Source of the DNA: Ancylomarina sp963977525
GTDB taxonomy: Bacteria > Bacteroidota > Bacteroidia > Bacteroidales > Marinifilaceae
Assembly (NCBI GenBank): GCA_963977525.1
Contig: CAXBPC010000024.1
Coordinates: 1-64,000, forward strand
Reading direction: 5' to 3'
DNA: 64,000 bases
Every line of letters starts with the position of its first letter. Position 1 is the first letter of the stretch. A program made the position numbers and the translations under genes. The notes below the pieces were generated by a model that saw only the letters and a program-made list of their open reading frames with translations, made no database searches and was not told where the DNA came from. Positions 16,944-25,640 of the stretch are shown piece by piece.

Positions 16944-18266
16944 TTACTTCTTTACTGGAAGTCTGAAACGAATTTTCTTGATTCTTCGATTATCCACGGC
17001 TTCAATTACAAATTCAAAGCCTTTATATTCAAATATCTCTTTTTTATGAGGGATTTCACCCTTCATTTCAAGAATTAGACCTGCTAAAGTATCAGCATCA
17101 CCCTTTACTTTATCAAAGACGTCATCATCAATGTCGATCAATTTAAAGAAGTCATTCAATAAGGTCTTACCCTCAAATAGATATGACCCATCATCTTCGA
17201 TAGAATAAAAATCTTGCTCGTCATCATGCTCGTCGGTAATATCACCAACAATCTCCTCAAGAATATCTTCCAAGCTTACTAGGCCTGAAGTTCCACCATA
17301 TTCATCAACGACAATAGCCATGTGATTTTTCTTGGTCTGGAATTCTTCCAATAGATCACTAATCTTTTTTGTCTCAGGAACAAAGTATGGTGGGCGAATC
17401 AAGGATTGCCACCTAAAAGTATTGGGTTTATGATGGTGAGGCAACAAGTCCTTCACGTATAAAATACCACGAACATTATCAAAATCTCCTTCATAAACAG
17501 GAATACGGGAAAAACCTGAATCAATAATGACCTGTTTAAGCTTGCTGAAGATTGTGTGAATATCAACCGCAATAACATCAACTCGAGCTTTCATTATTTC
17601 GTCAACATTTATATTACCAAACTTGACAATCCCTTCAAGTATTTCCATCTCATCGGTAATCTCATCAGCAGTTAACTCGAGTGCTTGCGAAAGATCATCC
17701 ATGGAAATATTCTGTTTTTTCGAAATTCGTTTATTAACCAAGGAGGTTGACTTAATCAGAATTGTTCCTAATGGTCTAAAGACCTTTTCTAAAAAGATAA
17801 GAGGTAAAGCCATATATCTTGAAAAACGAAGTGCAAACTGAGCTGCATACACTTTAGGTATTATTTCACCAAATAACAAAAGAAGAAAAGTAACAACAAC
17901 AACCTGAACAACAAAACCTGTTGTTGGAGCTTGACTAAAATCTATTAATGAAGATGTGATATAAGTTGATAGAATTACAATCGAAATATTCACAAAATTA
18001 TTCGCAATAAGGATAGTTGCCAATAGTTTCTCTGGCATTCTTAAAAGCTTTAATAGCTTTTTATTTTTATTCGTTTGAGCATCTTCAATTTCTCTCATGT
18101 TCTGAGGAGAAAGAGAAAAGACAGCCACTTCTGATCCAGAAATCAGCGCAGAAAAAAACAACAAAAGTACCATTGCACATATTTCAGCAATGATACTTAA
18201 GCTTAGGGGTTTAAAAACAATTTCAAAATTGTTTAATATCAGTAACAAATCGTTGGTTTCCAACAT
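16944..18266 (-). CDS. gldE: GldE, CBS-domain membrane protein (HlyC/CorC family)
   Basis: A 440-residue inner-membrane protein with an N-terminal DUF21 membrane domain (four helices, about 22-190, including SALISGSEVAVFSLS). A tandem CBS pair follows at about 205-345 (VMKARVDV region, IVVDEYGGTSGLVSLEDILEEIVGDI). A C-terminal CorC/HlyC transporter-associated domain closes the protein at about 360-436. In flavobacteria GldE works with GldD in gliding motility. Gene order ssb-gldE-gldD is the classical arrangement. There is a 23-base gap to ssb upstream. Confidence 0.93.
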   Translation of the reverse strand: MLETNDLLLILNNFEIVFKPLSLSIIAEICAMVLLLFFSALISGSEVAVFSLSPQNMREIEDAQTNKNKKLLKLLRMPEKLLATILIANNFVNISIVILSTYITSSLIDFSQAPTTGFVVQVVVVTFLLLLFGEIIPKVYAAQFALRFSRYMALPLIFLEKVFRPLGTILIKSTSLVNKRISKKQNISMDDLSQALELTADEITDEMEILEGIVKFGNINVDEIMKARVDVIAVDIHTIFSKLKQVIIDSGFSRIPVYEGDFDNVRGILYVKDLLPHHHKPNTFRWQSLIRPPYFVPETKKISDLLEEFQTKKNHMAIVVDEYGGTSGLVSLEDILEEIVGDITDEHDDEQDFYSIEDDGSYLFEGKTLLNDFFKLIDIDDDVFDKVKGDADTLAGLILEMKGEIPHKKEIFEYKGFEFVIEAVDNRRIKKIRFRLPVKK

Positions 18267-18289
18267 TCAATATTTAGTTCAACAATATT

Positions 18290-18709
18290 TTAGAATGGCA
18301 AATCATCCGTTTCTTCTTCAGCTGTTTTAGCAGCTTCAGCCTGAGGTTTTGCAGACTCTTCTACTGGAACTGCTTCTCCTTCGGAACGACGACCTAACAT
18401 TTGAAAATTATCAGCAAAGATCTCAGTTGTATAGCGCTTCTTTCCGTCTTGATCTTCCCAAGTACGAGTTCTTAAACGACCTTCAACATATAACTGAGCA
18501 CCTTTTTTCACGTATTTCTCAGCAATTTCTGCCAATTTACGCCACATAACTATACTGTGCCATTCAGTTTGTGTCACTTTTTCCTCATTACGAGTATAAG
18601 ATTCACTTGTAGCTAAACGAATATTACAAACAGCTACACCATTATCAAGGTATTTAACTTCTGGGTCTGCTCCTACATTCCCAACTAAAATTACTTTATT
18701 CACTGACAT
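18290..18709 (-). CDS. ssb: Single-stranded DNA-binding protein
   Basis: A 139-residue SSB that coats single-stranded DNA during replication and repair. The OB fold covers about 1-108 (VNKVILVGNVGADPEVKYLDNG, TEWHSIVMWRKLAEIAEKYVKKGAQLYVEGRLRTRTW). A short acidic tail ends in the protein-interaction tip DDLPF. Length is normal. It lies between mutY and gldE and is probably co-transcribed with both. Confidence 0.97.
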   Translation of the reverse strand: MSVNKVILVGNVGADPEVKYLDNGVAVCNIRLATSESYTRNEEKVTQTEWHSIVMWRKLAEIAEKYVKKGAQLYVEGRLRTRTWEDQDGKKRYTTEIFADNFQMLGRRSEGEAVPVEESAKPQAEAAKTAEEETDDLPF

Positions 18710-18786
18710 ATCTTCTGATTTTTAAAATTCATCAATAAAGTTATAAATTTTTTAGAGAGATAAAAATATTTCTATTCACATAAAAT

Positions 18787-19836
18787 TTAACTTCTGGCTA
18801 AATACAGTTCTATTGGTTTTGGCAATGGATAATCCTTAGACAATTCTCTATCAACACATATAAATGATGATAGTGTATTTATAGTATCGTTATCAACTTT
18901 CACTCCAATAAACTCAATATGTAAATTCTGATGACTCAACTTATGCACTTTAGTAACTAAATGATCCTTAACTTCTATTTTAATATCAATAAAGAGAGAA
19001 CGCCAAGCTACAGTATTTATCAAAAATACTAATTCTATTTTATTATCAACTTCAATTAATGGAAATTCAAACATTTTTCTCCAAATATCAGCATCTCCTC
19101 TTTGCTGCAATAAAAAGCGTTCTTCATTATATATGTATAGGTAATAAAAATACCTATTTGTAATCTTAATTTTCTTTTTCTTAACAGGTAATGAATTCTG
19201 CTCCTTATTTAAATAAGCAAAACATTGTACTTGTAGCGGACATTCTTCACACTTAGGCTTTTTAGCCGTACACTGCAAAGCTCCAAACTCAATTATAGCC
19301 TGATTATAGAGGTGAGGTTCAGCATCGGCCATCAGTTCATCTGCCAACTCTTGAAACACCTTTTTTCCTTTTGGAGAATTCGTTAACTGATAAACTCCGA
19401 ACAAACGTGACAAAACACGATAAACATTTCCATCAACAGCCGCTTTAGGTAAATTAAAGGCAAAAGCAGCTATCGCTGATGCAGTATAAACACCTATTCC
19501 TTTCAGTTTCAGAATCTCGTCGAACGAGTTTGGGAAAACACCGTCAAAATCCTCCACTACAGCTTTAGCCGCCTGGTGTAGATTTCGTGCTCTAGAATAA
19601 TATCCAAGTCCTTGCCAATGATTCAACACTTCTTGTTCAGTTGCCAAAGCTAAGTCCTTAATTGAAGGAAAACTACTCATAAAACGACGATAATAGTCGA
19701 TTACTGTAACCACTTGGGTTTGTTGCAACATGATTTCTGAAACCCAAATATTGTATGGATTGATGGTATTTCTCCAAGGTAAATCTCGCTTATGGAACTC
19801 ATACCAGTTTATAATTTCTCTATTCAGCATAGACAT
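18787..19836 (-). CDS. mutY: A/G-specific adenine glycosylase MutY
   Basis: A 349-residue DNA glycosylase that removes adenine mispaired with 8-oxoguanine. The HhH-GPD domain carries catalytic E34 (SEIMLQQTQ), the hairpin LKGIGVYTA and D135 (AAVDGNVYR). The 4Fe-4S cluster ligands C189, C196, C199 and C205 are intact with the C-x6-C-x2-C-x5-C spacing. A NUDIX-like 8-oxoG recognition domain covers about 225-345. Met1 and Met3 are both possible starts. A minus-strand -7 box (TATTTTTG) at 19874-19881 could drive mutY-ssb-gldE-gldD. Confidence 0.97.
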   Translation of the reverse strand: MSMLNREIINWYEFHKRDLPWRNTINPYNIWVSEIMLQQTQVVTVIDYYRRFMSSFPSIKDLALATEQEVLNHWQGLGYYSRARNLHQAAKAVVEDFDGVFPNSFDEILKLKGIGVYTASAIAAFAFNLPKAAVDGNVYRVLSRLFGVYQLTNSPKGKKVFQELADELMADAEPHLYNQAIIEFGALQCTAKKPKCEECPLQVQCFAYLNKEQNSLPVKKKKIKITNRYFYYLYIYNEERFLLQQRGDADIWRKMFEFPLIEVDNKIELVFLINTVAWRSLFIDIKIEVKDHLVTKVHKLSHQNLHIEFIGVKVDNDTINTLSSFICVDRELSKDYPLPKPIELYLARS

Positions 19837-19873
19837 AGATTGTTACAGAAATATTTTTTTTTATAATTTCATA

Positions 19874-19881
19874 CAAAAATA
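19874..19881 (-). promoter_or_regulatory. -7 box upstream of mutY
   Basis: The minus strand reads TATTTTTG, matching TAnnTTTG, about 38 bases before the mutY start. The -33 element is weak. It lies back to back with the HU promoter. Confidence 0.4.
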
Positions 19882-19892
19882 GTGCTTTCGAT

Positions 19893-19923
19893 TTCTTTCG
19901 TAAAGAGAAATCATATATATTTG
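19893..19923 (+). promoter_or_regulatory. Candidate promoter of the HU gene
   Basis: TATATTTG (19916-19923) matches TAnnTTTG. The -33 region around 19893 (TTTC) is a poor match to TTTG. The predicted start is roughly 50 bases before the HU ATG. Confidence 0.45.
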
Positions 19924-19982
19924 CAATCTGATTTTGAGAAAAAACTGTTGTATATAATTGATAATTAAAGAATTTTTAAGAG

Positions 19983-20267
19983 ATGACTAAAGCAGATATT
20001 GTTAACGAGATTTCTAAGAACACGGGGATTGAGAAAATTACAGTACAAAAAACTGTTGAGGCCTTCATGGATACTATCAAAGGTTCACTTGTTAAAGGTA
20101 AAAACGTGTATTTGAGAGGTTTTGGAAGTTTTATCGTTAAGAAAAGAGCAGAGAAAACTGCAAGAAACATTTCTAAAAACACAACTATTATTATTCCTGA
20201 GCACTTTATCCCGTCATTTAAACCGGCGAAGACTTTCGTAAGTAAAGTAAAAACAAACGTAAAGTAG
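19983..20267 (+). CDS. HU/IHF family DNA-binding protein
   Basis: A 94-residue nucleoid protein that bends and compacts DNA as a dimer. It has the dimerising helices (TKADIVNEISKNTGI) followed by the beta-arm region (GKNVYLRGFGSFIVKKRAEKTARNI), where the usual GRNP is replaced by ARNI. It lies upstream of the small basic protein and rng, and the cluster HU-small protein-rng is typical of Bacteroidota. Confidence 0.93.
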   Translation: MTKADIVNEISKNTGIEKITVQKTVEAFMDTIKGSLVKGKNVYLRGFGSFIVKKRAEKTARNISKNTTIIIPEHFIPSFKPAKTFVSKVKTNVK

Positions 20268-20305
20268 TCTCAGACTTTAAAAACAAATTTTAATATATTT
20301 AAGTT

Positions 20306-20395
20306 ATGCCAAGCGGAAAAAAGAGAAAAAGACATAAGATGGCTACGCACAAGCGTAAAAAAAGATTAAGAAAAAATCGTCATAAGAAGAAATAA
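20306..20395 (+). CDS. 29-residue basic AURKAIP1/COX24-domain protein, probable ribosome-associated
   Basis: A tiny, almost wholly basic protein: it starts MPSGKKRKRHKMATHKRKKR and ends NRHKKK, with a stop at 20393-20395. The sequence matches the AURKAIP1/COX24 C-terminal domain, whose mitochondrial form is the small-subunit protein mS38. It lies 38 bases after HU and 120 bases before rng. A ribosomal role is inferred from the homology; it is short enough that gene finders may miss it. Confidence 0.88.
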   Translation: MPSGKKRKRHKMATHKRKKRLRKNRHKKK

Positions 20396-20515
20396 TTCTT
20401 ATCACGCTTATTAGTAAGAGTATAATGTATAAACCTAAAGAACTTTTTAGTACTTTAGGTTTATCTATTTGTAAGAATTAATTATTTTTTTCGAATTTAA
20501 TATAGGAGCTGTCAA

Positions 20516-22066
20516 GTGAGTAATGAACTTGTAATTGATGTACAACCTAATGAAATTGTGATTGCTTTGCTTGACAACAAGCAATTGGTCGAAGTTTCCA
20601 AGGAAAAAAGCAATGTGCAATTTGCAGTAGGCGATATTTATCTAGGTAAAGTGAAAAAAATCATGCCTGGTTTAAATGCTGCTTTCGTGGACGTTGGATA
20701 CGAAAAGGATGCTTTCCTTCACTATCTTGACCTAGGACATCAGTTTCTTACATTAAATAAATTCTTGCAACAAGCAATTGCCCGTAAGGGGAAAGGCATG
20801 TCCATTTCTAAAATGAAATTGGAGCCAGATATCGATAAGAATGGGAAAATTACCGATGTCTTAAAGTCTGGACAACACATTCTTGTTCAGGTTGCAAAAG
20901 AACCTATTTCCACTAAAGGCCCACGTTTGTGTTCAGAAATTTCACTTGCTGGGCGTAATATTGTGTTAATGCCTTTTTCTGATAAAGTTTCTATTTCTCA
21001 GAAATTAAAATCTACTGAAGAAAAAAGCCGTTTGAAACAATTGCTACAAAGCATTAAGCCTAAGAATTATGGGATTATTGTACGTACTGTTGCTGAAGGG
21101 AAACGTGTTGCTGAACTCGACAAAGAGCTTCGTGGATTAATTGAACGTTGGGAAGAATCATTTCTAAACATCCGCGACATCACCCCTCCTAGTTTGGTAT
21201 TGGGAGAGATGAATCGTACCACTGCTATTCTTCGTGATATTCTAAATTCATCATTCGAGAATATTTATGTGAACGATGCTGGTGCTGCTGCTGATATCAA
21301 ACAATATATCGCTAGTATTGCACCTGAGAAAGAAAAAATTGTAAAGTACGTTCAAGGAGAACTTCCAATTTTTGATCAATTAGGCATCGACAAACAAATC
21401 AAGTCTTCTTTTGGAAAAACAGTTTCGTTTAAAAGCGGCGCTTACCTAATTATTGAACATACCGAAGCATTTCATGTTATCGATGTGAACTCGGGTAATC
21501 GATCAAAAGCTGGAAACGATCAAGAAACCAATGCTCTCGAAGTTAATATAGCTGCTGCTGAAGAATGTGCTCGACAATTACGTCTTCGTGATATGGGTGG
21601 AATTATCGTTGTAGACTTTATCGATATGCATTCGGCTGAGAATCGTCATAAGCTTTTCGAAAAGATGAAAGAAATGATGAGCAAGGATCGTACCAAGCAC
21701 AATATTCTTCCTTTAAGTAAGTTTGGTTTGATGCAGATCACTCGTCAGCGTGTTCGTCCAGAAATGAATGTAGCTGTGCAAGAAAAATGCCCTACCTGCC
21801 AAGGTACTGGCGAAATTTCTCCTGCAGTTTTACTTACCGATCAAATTGAAGATCAACTGGCATCATTATCGGGAAAATCTAAAGAAAAACAAATGACTCT
21901 TAAGGTTCACCCGTTTGTAGCAGCCTATATCAATCAAGGTTTCTTCAAAACCTTACGCCGCAAATGGCAATCAACCTATAAGGTGAAATTAAAAATAAAA
22001 GCAATTCCATCATACGATTTAATGATGTACAGATTTAGCGATAAAGATAATCGCCGAATTAAATAA
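20516..22066 (+). CDS. rng: Ribonuclease G/E family endoribonuclease
   Basis: A 516-residue endoribonuclease for rRNA processing and mRNA decay. The S1 domain (about 38-130, VGDIYLGKVKKIMPGLNAAFVDVG) is followed by the catalytic core with FHVIDVNSGNRS and GGIIVVDFIDM, which supply the magnesium-binding aspartates. The zinc-link CPTCQGTGE comes next. The long C-terminal scaffold of RNase E is absent, so it is RNase G-like. The start is GTG, supported by GGAG about 9 bases upstream, unusual here because most genes in the window lack a Shine-Dalgarno. A hairpin terminator follows. Confidence 0.96.
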   Translation: MSNELVIDVQPNEIVIALLDNKQLVEVSKEKSNVQFAVGDIYLGKVKKIMPGLNAAFVDVGYEKDAFLHYLDLGHQFLTLNKFLQQAIARKGKGMSISKMKLEPDIDKNGKITDVLKSGQHILVQVAKEPISTKGPRLCSEISLAGRNIVLMPFSDKVSISQKLKSTEEKSRLKQLLQSIKPKNYGIIVRTVAEGKRVAELDKELRGLIERWEESFLNIRDITPPSLVLGEMNRTTAILRDILNSSFENIYVNDAGAAADIKQYIASIAPEKEKIVKYVQGELPIFDQLGIDKQIKSSFGKTVSFKSGAYLIIEHTEAFHVIDVNSGNRSKAGNDQETNALEVNIAAAEECARQLRLRDMGGIIVVDFIDMHSAENRHKLFEKMKEMMSKDRTKHNILPLSKFGLMQITRQRVRPEMNVAVQEKCPTCQGTGEISPAVLLTDQIEDQLASLSGKSKEKQMTLKVHPFVAAYINQGFFKTLRRKWQSTYKVKLKIKAIPSYDLMMYRFSDKDNRRIK

Positions 22067-22108
22067 AGATCCCTAGCTAGAAATCAAAATACAAAACTAT
22101 ACGATCAG

Positions 22109-22137
22109 AGGTCAGTGAATTTCACTGACCTTTTTTT
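22109..22137 (+). terminator. Intrinsic terminator of rng
   Basis: AGGTCAGTGA (22109-22118) pairs with TCACTGACCT (22122-22131) around a 3-base loop, followed by a T run. Confidence 0.93.
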
Positions 22138-22206
22138 GTGTCCTTTCCCATCCTGAAAATCATTTTACTGACACCTTATCCTAGGTCGGAATATCGATCA
22201 AAATAG

Positions 22207-22234
22207 AAAAGGCCATCCAAATGGACAGCCTTTT
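22207..22234 (-). terminator. Intrinsic terminator of hutH
   Basis: AAAAGGC (22207-22213) pairs with GCCTTTT (22228-22234), with an inner TCC/GGA stem separated by a CA/CA mismatch. On the minus strand a T-rich tract follows. It lies 27 bases after the hutH stop. Confidence 0.75.
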
Positions 22235-22260
22235 ATTATATAGTAGAATAAGAAGTTGGT

Positions 22261-23766
22261 TTAGTTTTCGCCACCTTCAAATTTTCCAGCTGCAAGAAAG
22301 TCAATTGCTGCTTCGATATCTTTATACATTACTCTATCCTTATCGTTGAAAGAAACTGCAGTTCTGAATTCTTCAAGGAAAGATTCTAGGAATAGAGATG
22401 ATTTTCCTGGACGACGTAAATCAACTGCCTGAGCTGCATTCATCAACTCGATAGCTAAAATGCGCTCAATATTATCAGCAACCAATAAAGTCTTAGTAGC
22501 TGCGTTTCCACCCATACTCACGTGATCTTCCTGCTCGTTTGAAGAAGGAATAGAATCAACTGAACAAGGTGTACACAATTGCTTATTTTGACTTACAATA
22601 GATGCTGCTGCATACTGAGGAATCATAAATCCTGAATTCAATCCTGAATCAGAAATCAAGAACTCAGGAAGATCTCTATCACCAGAAATCAAACGGTATG
22701 TTCTACGCTCAGAAATACTCCCTAGCTCTGCTAAAGCAATACAAAGGAAATCAAGAACCAAAGCTAATGGCTGTCCGTGGAAGTTACCACCAGACAAGAT
22801 CATATCTTCTTCGATGAAAATAGTTGGGTTATCAGTTACTGAATTAATCTCAGTTTCAACAACACTTGCTACATAGTTAATCGCATCTTTCGATGCACCA
22901 TGAACCTGAGGCATACAACGGAATGAATAAGGATCCTGAATATTCTTCTTCTCATTAGCAATTAACTCACTACCTTCAAGAAGTGTGCGAATGTTACGAG
23001 CTGTTTCAATTTGTCCATTGTGAGGACGAGCATCGTGAATTGGAGCCAAGAAAGGATCGATTCTTCCATCGTAACCTTCCAATGAAATAGTACCAATAAT
23101 ATCAGAATACTTCACTAATTTGAAAGACTTAAGCAAAGCGTAAACTGCATGAGCACTCATAAACTGAGTTCCATTCAATAAAGCCAAACCTTCTTTAGCG
23201 CCTAATTTGATAGGCTCCCATCCGAACATATTCAAAATCTCTGATGCTGGACGAATTTCATCTTCGTAAATCACTTCACCTTCACCAAATAAGGGTAAGA
23301 ATAGGTTAGCTAGAGGAGCCAAATCACCCGAAGCACCCAATGATCCTAAGTGGCGAACAACAGGCAATACATCGCTGTTATACATATCGATGATACGCTG
23401 AACAGTTTCGATTTGAACACCTGATTTACCCAATGATAAAGCGTGAGCCTTAAGTAAAAGCATCAAACGAATCACATCTTCAGGAATAACGTTACCCAAG
23501 CTACAAGCGTGAGACATTACAAGGTTAGACTGAAGTTGACTTAGATCTTCTTCAGGAATAGAAATCTTACAAAGAGATCCGAAACCAGTAGTGATACCAT
23601 AGATAGGCTTATCTGCTTTCGCAATAGTTGCATCAAGATAGGCTTTACAATCAAGAATCAACTTCTTTGATTCTTCAGATAATTCAAGCTTGTATCCTTT
23701 TTCAAGAATTTCTTCAAGTTTAGAGAACGTTAATTTCTCTGGGCTAATAAAATGTGTGTTAGACAT
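22261..23766 (-). CDS. hutH: Histidine ammonia-lyase
   Basis: A 501-residue lyase that converts histidine to urocanate, the first step of histidine breakdown. The MIO cofactor triad Ala-Ser-Gly is at 145-147 (GSLGASGDLAPL). The substrate pocket has YGITTGFG (Y56 region) and NLVMSHACSLG, in which Ser-His favours histidine over phenylalanine or tyrosine. QEDHVSMG near 413 is also intact. Length is normal. The rest of the hut pathway (hutU, hutI, ftcD) is absent nearby. A structured RNA leader occupies the 5' region (23814-23914), suggesting regulated expression. It lies downstream of hisS on the same strand. Confidence 0.93.
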   Translation of the reverse strand: MSNTHFISPEKLTFSKLEEILEKGYKLELSEESKKLILDCKAYLDATIAKADKPIYGITTGFGSLCKISIPEEDLSQLQSNLVMSHACSLGNVIPEDVIRLMLLLKAHALSLGKSGVQIETVQRIIDMYNSDVLPVVRHLGSLGASGDLAPLANLFLPLFGEGEVIYEDEIRPASEILNMFGWEPIKLGAKEGLALLNGTQFMSAHAVYALLKSFKLVKYSDIIGTISLEGYDGRIDPFLAPIHDARPHNGQIETARNIRTLLEGSELIANEKKNIQDPYSFRCMPQVHGASKDAINYVASVVETEINSVTDNPTIFIEEDMILSGGNFHGQPLALVLDFLCIALAELGSISERRTYRLISGDRDLPEFLISDSGLNSGFMIPQYAAASIVSQNKQLCTPCSVDSIPSSNEQEDHVSMGGNAATKTLLVADNIERILAIELMNAAQAVDLRRPGKSSLFLESFLEEFRTAVSFNDKDRVMYKDIEAAIDFLAAGKFEGGEN

Positions 23767-23813
23767 GTCGTGTATTTATTTAGTATTTTTTGTATTAAAT
23801 GTATTTCAAAAGC

Positions 23814-23914
23814 GATGAACGGATACAACGTAGCCATACATCAAAGCATTAACAATGAGAATCATCTCATCATTAAAACTTAGATAGCACAACTCAAGGG
23901 CAACGAATGTCGCC
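23814..23914 (-). promoter_or_regulatory. Structured RNA leader upstream of hutH (three hairpins)
   Basis: Reading the minus strand, three hairpins follow each other before the hutH ATG. The first, 23914-23899, is GGCGAC-AUUC-GUUGCC (six pairs, one G-U). The second, 23874-23851, is AAUGAUGAG-loop-CUCAUUGUU (nine pairs, two G-U). The third, 23842-23814, has GAUG/CAUC outside and GG/CC and UAC/GUA inside with one mismatch. The G-U pairs form only in minus-strand RNA, which supports transcription in the hutH direction. About 48 bases separate the third hairpin from the start. I do not match it to a known riboswitch class; the folds are by eye. Confidence 0.5.
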
Positions 23915-24030
23915 ACCAAAGCTCTCAGCTGCTCTGTTTTGTAATAATTTAAATGTCATTTAATTCTAAATATTTTTTTTATACCCATAAGGATATGCGA
24001 CTTTAATCTAATTGAATTTGGAGGAGCAAG

Positions 24031-25392
24031 CTAAGCTAATTTTCCGACTAGAGCTTCAGGTGTCAGTTTTATTTGATCGCCAGTTTCCATATCTTTTAAG
24101 CTCAACAAACCTTCTTTCATCTCCGTTTCACCAACCATTATCACAAAAGGAATATGTTTGTCATTGGCATAATTCATTTGCTTCTTCATTTTTTGAGCAT
24201 CAGGGAAGATCTCAGCTTTAACCCCATTAGCTCTTAACTTTGCTAAAATTGGCAAACAATATTTTTCTTCTTTCTCACCAAAGTTCACAAACATCACCTT
24301 GGTTGTATTTACAGTCTCTGCAGGGAAAAGCTCCATCTGCTCCAATACATCGTAAATACGATCGGCACCAAAAGAGATACCAACACCAGATACATCCTTT
24401 AATCCGAAGATCCCAGTTAAGTCATCGTAACGACCACCACCAGTAATACTTCCAAATTCCATATCTTTCGACTTTACTTCGAAAATTGCGCCTGTATAGT
24501 AGTTCAAACCACGAGCAAGAGTCAAATCTAACTCTACCTCGGTGTTTACATCAAGATCATTTAAATAATTGAATACAGTTTCCAATTCATCAATACCTTT
24601 CATTCCAATTTCCGAAGCAGAAAGAACTTCCTTAAGCTTATTTAGCTTTTCTGAATTCGTTCCCGATAAAAGAATAATAGGCTGAAGCGTATCGATTGCT
24701 TCTTGAGGAATACCTTTTTCGAGCATTTCCTTGTTCACATTGTCCAAGCCAATCTTATCCAATTTATCGATAGCAACTGTGATATCGATAATTCTATCAG
24801 CCTCACCAATAATCTCAGCAATACCAGCAAGAATCTTACGGTTATTTAGTTTTACAAGTACATTAAGCTTTAAACGCTTATATACTTCGTCAACAATCTG
24901 AATTAACTCAACTTCATTCAATAAAGAATTGCTACCAACCACATCAACATCGCACTGACAGAATTCACGGTAACGTCCTTTTTGTGGACGATCAGCTCTC
25001 CAAACAGGCTGAATCTGGTAACGCTTAAAAGGAAAAGTAATATCGTTGCGATGCTGCACAACGTAGCGTGCAAAGGGCACAGTTAAATCGTAACGCAAAC
25101 CTTTTTCACTAATCTTGGTGGTTAGTTTTGCCGAGTTACGAGCCTCAAGTACTTCTGGTTTAACCTTCGAAATATAATCTCCTGAGTTTAGAACCTTAAA
25201 CAGTAACTTGTCTCCTTCTTCGCCATACTTACCCATTAGGGTAGATAAATTTTCCATCGATGGTGTTTCGATGGGCATAAAACCATAAAGTTGAAACACC
25301 TCTTTTATGGTATCGAATATATAGTTTCGCTTCACCATTTCAACAGGTGAGAAATCTCTCGTTCCCTTAGGAATTGACGGTTTTTGAGCCAT
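24031..25392 (-). CDS. hisS: Histidyl-tRNA synthetase
   Basis: A 453-residue class II aminoacyl-tRNA synthetase that charges tRNA-His. Motif 2 reads KRYQIQPVWRADRPQKGRYREF, with histidine-specific LARGLNYYTGAIFEV and motif 3 GGGRYDDL...GVGISFGADR. The anticodon-binding domain spans about 355-453 (VMFVNFGEKEE to KLTPEALVGKLA). Length is in the usual range. It stands 264 bases upstream of hutH on the same strand. A -7-like box (TATTTTTG) at 25533-25540 may serve it. Confidence 0.97.
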   Translation of the reverse strand: MAQKPSIPKGTRDFSPVEMVKRNYIFDTIKEVFQLYGFMPIETPSMENLSTLMGKYGEEGDKLLFKVLNSGDYISKVKPEVLEARNSAKLTTKISEKGLRYDLTVPFARYVVQHRNDITFPFKRYQIQPVWRADRPQKGRYREFCQCDVDVVGSNSLLNEVELIQIVDEVYKRLKLNVLVKLNNRKILAGIAEIIGEADRIIDITVAIDKLDKIGLDNVNKEMLEKGIPQEAIDTLQPIILLSGTNSEKLNKLKEVLSASEIGMKGIDELETVFNYLNDLDVNTEVELDLTLARGLNYYTGAIFEVKSKDMEFGSITGGGRYDDLTGIFGLKDVSGVGISFGADRIYDVLEQMELFPAETVNTTKVMFVNFGEKEEKYCLPILAKLRANGVKAEIFPDAQKMKKQMNYANDKHIPFVIMVGETEMKEGLLSLKDMETGDQIKLTPEALVGKLA

Positions 25393-25532
25393 TTCTTTTC
25401 TTTTAATTGGTTAATTGGTTTAATCCCTCAAGCTGAAATCATCACTCCACACATTTTTCTATCGCTACAATCAACTCTAAATCATTAAAATGAATGAGTT
25501 AACCGATCAAATTTCATCTTTAAATTGTGCTA

Positions 25533-25540
25533 CAAAAATA
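25533..25540 (-). promoter_or_regulatory. -7 box upstream of hisS
   Basis: The minus strand reads TATTTTTG, matching TAnnTTTG. There is no clear -33 element at the right distance, and the leader would be about 140 bases, so the call is tentative. Confidence 0.3.
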
Positions 25541-25605
25541 TCAAATATTTTCAGAGTTCCCACCCTTTATTTAAAAGCTCTACACCTAGAGTTAAAAGCA
25601 AAAAA

Positions 25606-25627
25606 AAGTATCAGGAAACTGATACTT
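25606..25627 (-). terminator. Intrinsic terminator after the 111-residue membrane protein
   Basis: AAGTATCAG (25606-25614) and CTGATACTT (25619-25627) form a perfect 9-bp stem with loop GAAA. The minus strand continues into a run of T. It is 14 bases past the stop at 25641. Confidence 0.92.
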
Positions 25628-25640
25628 ATACTATATAGAA

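Noticed and set aside
23818..23960. 48-codon open frame across the hutH leader (other frame than the 21-codon one)
   Set aside because: It has no convincing start and overlaps the hairpins; RNA structure explains the region better.
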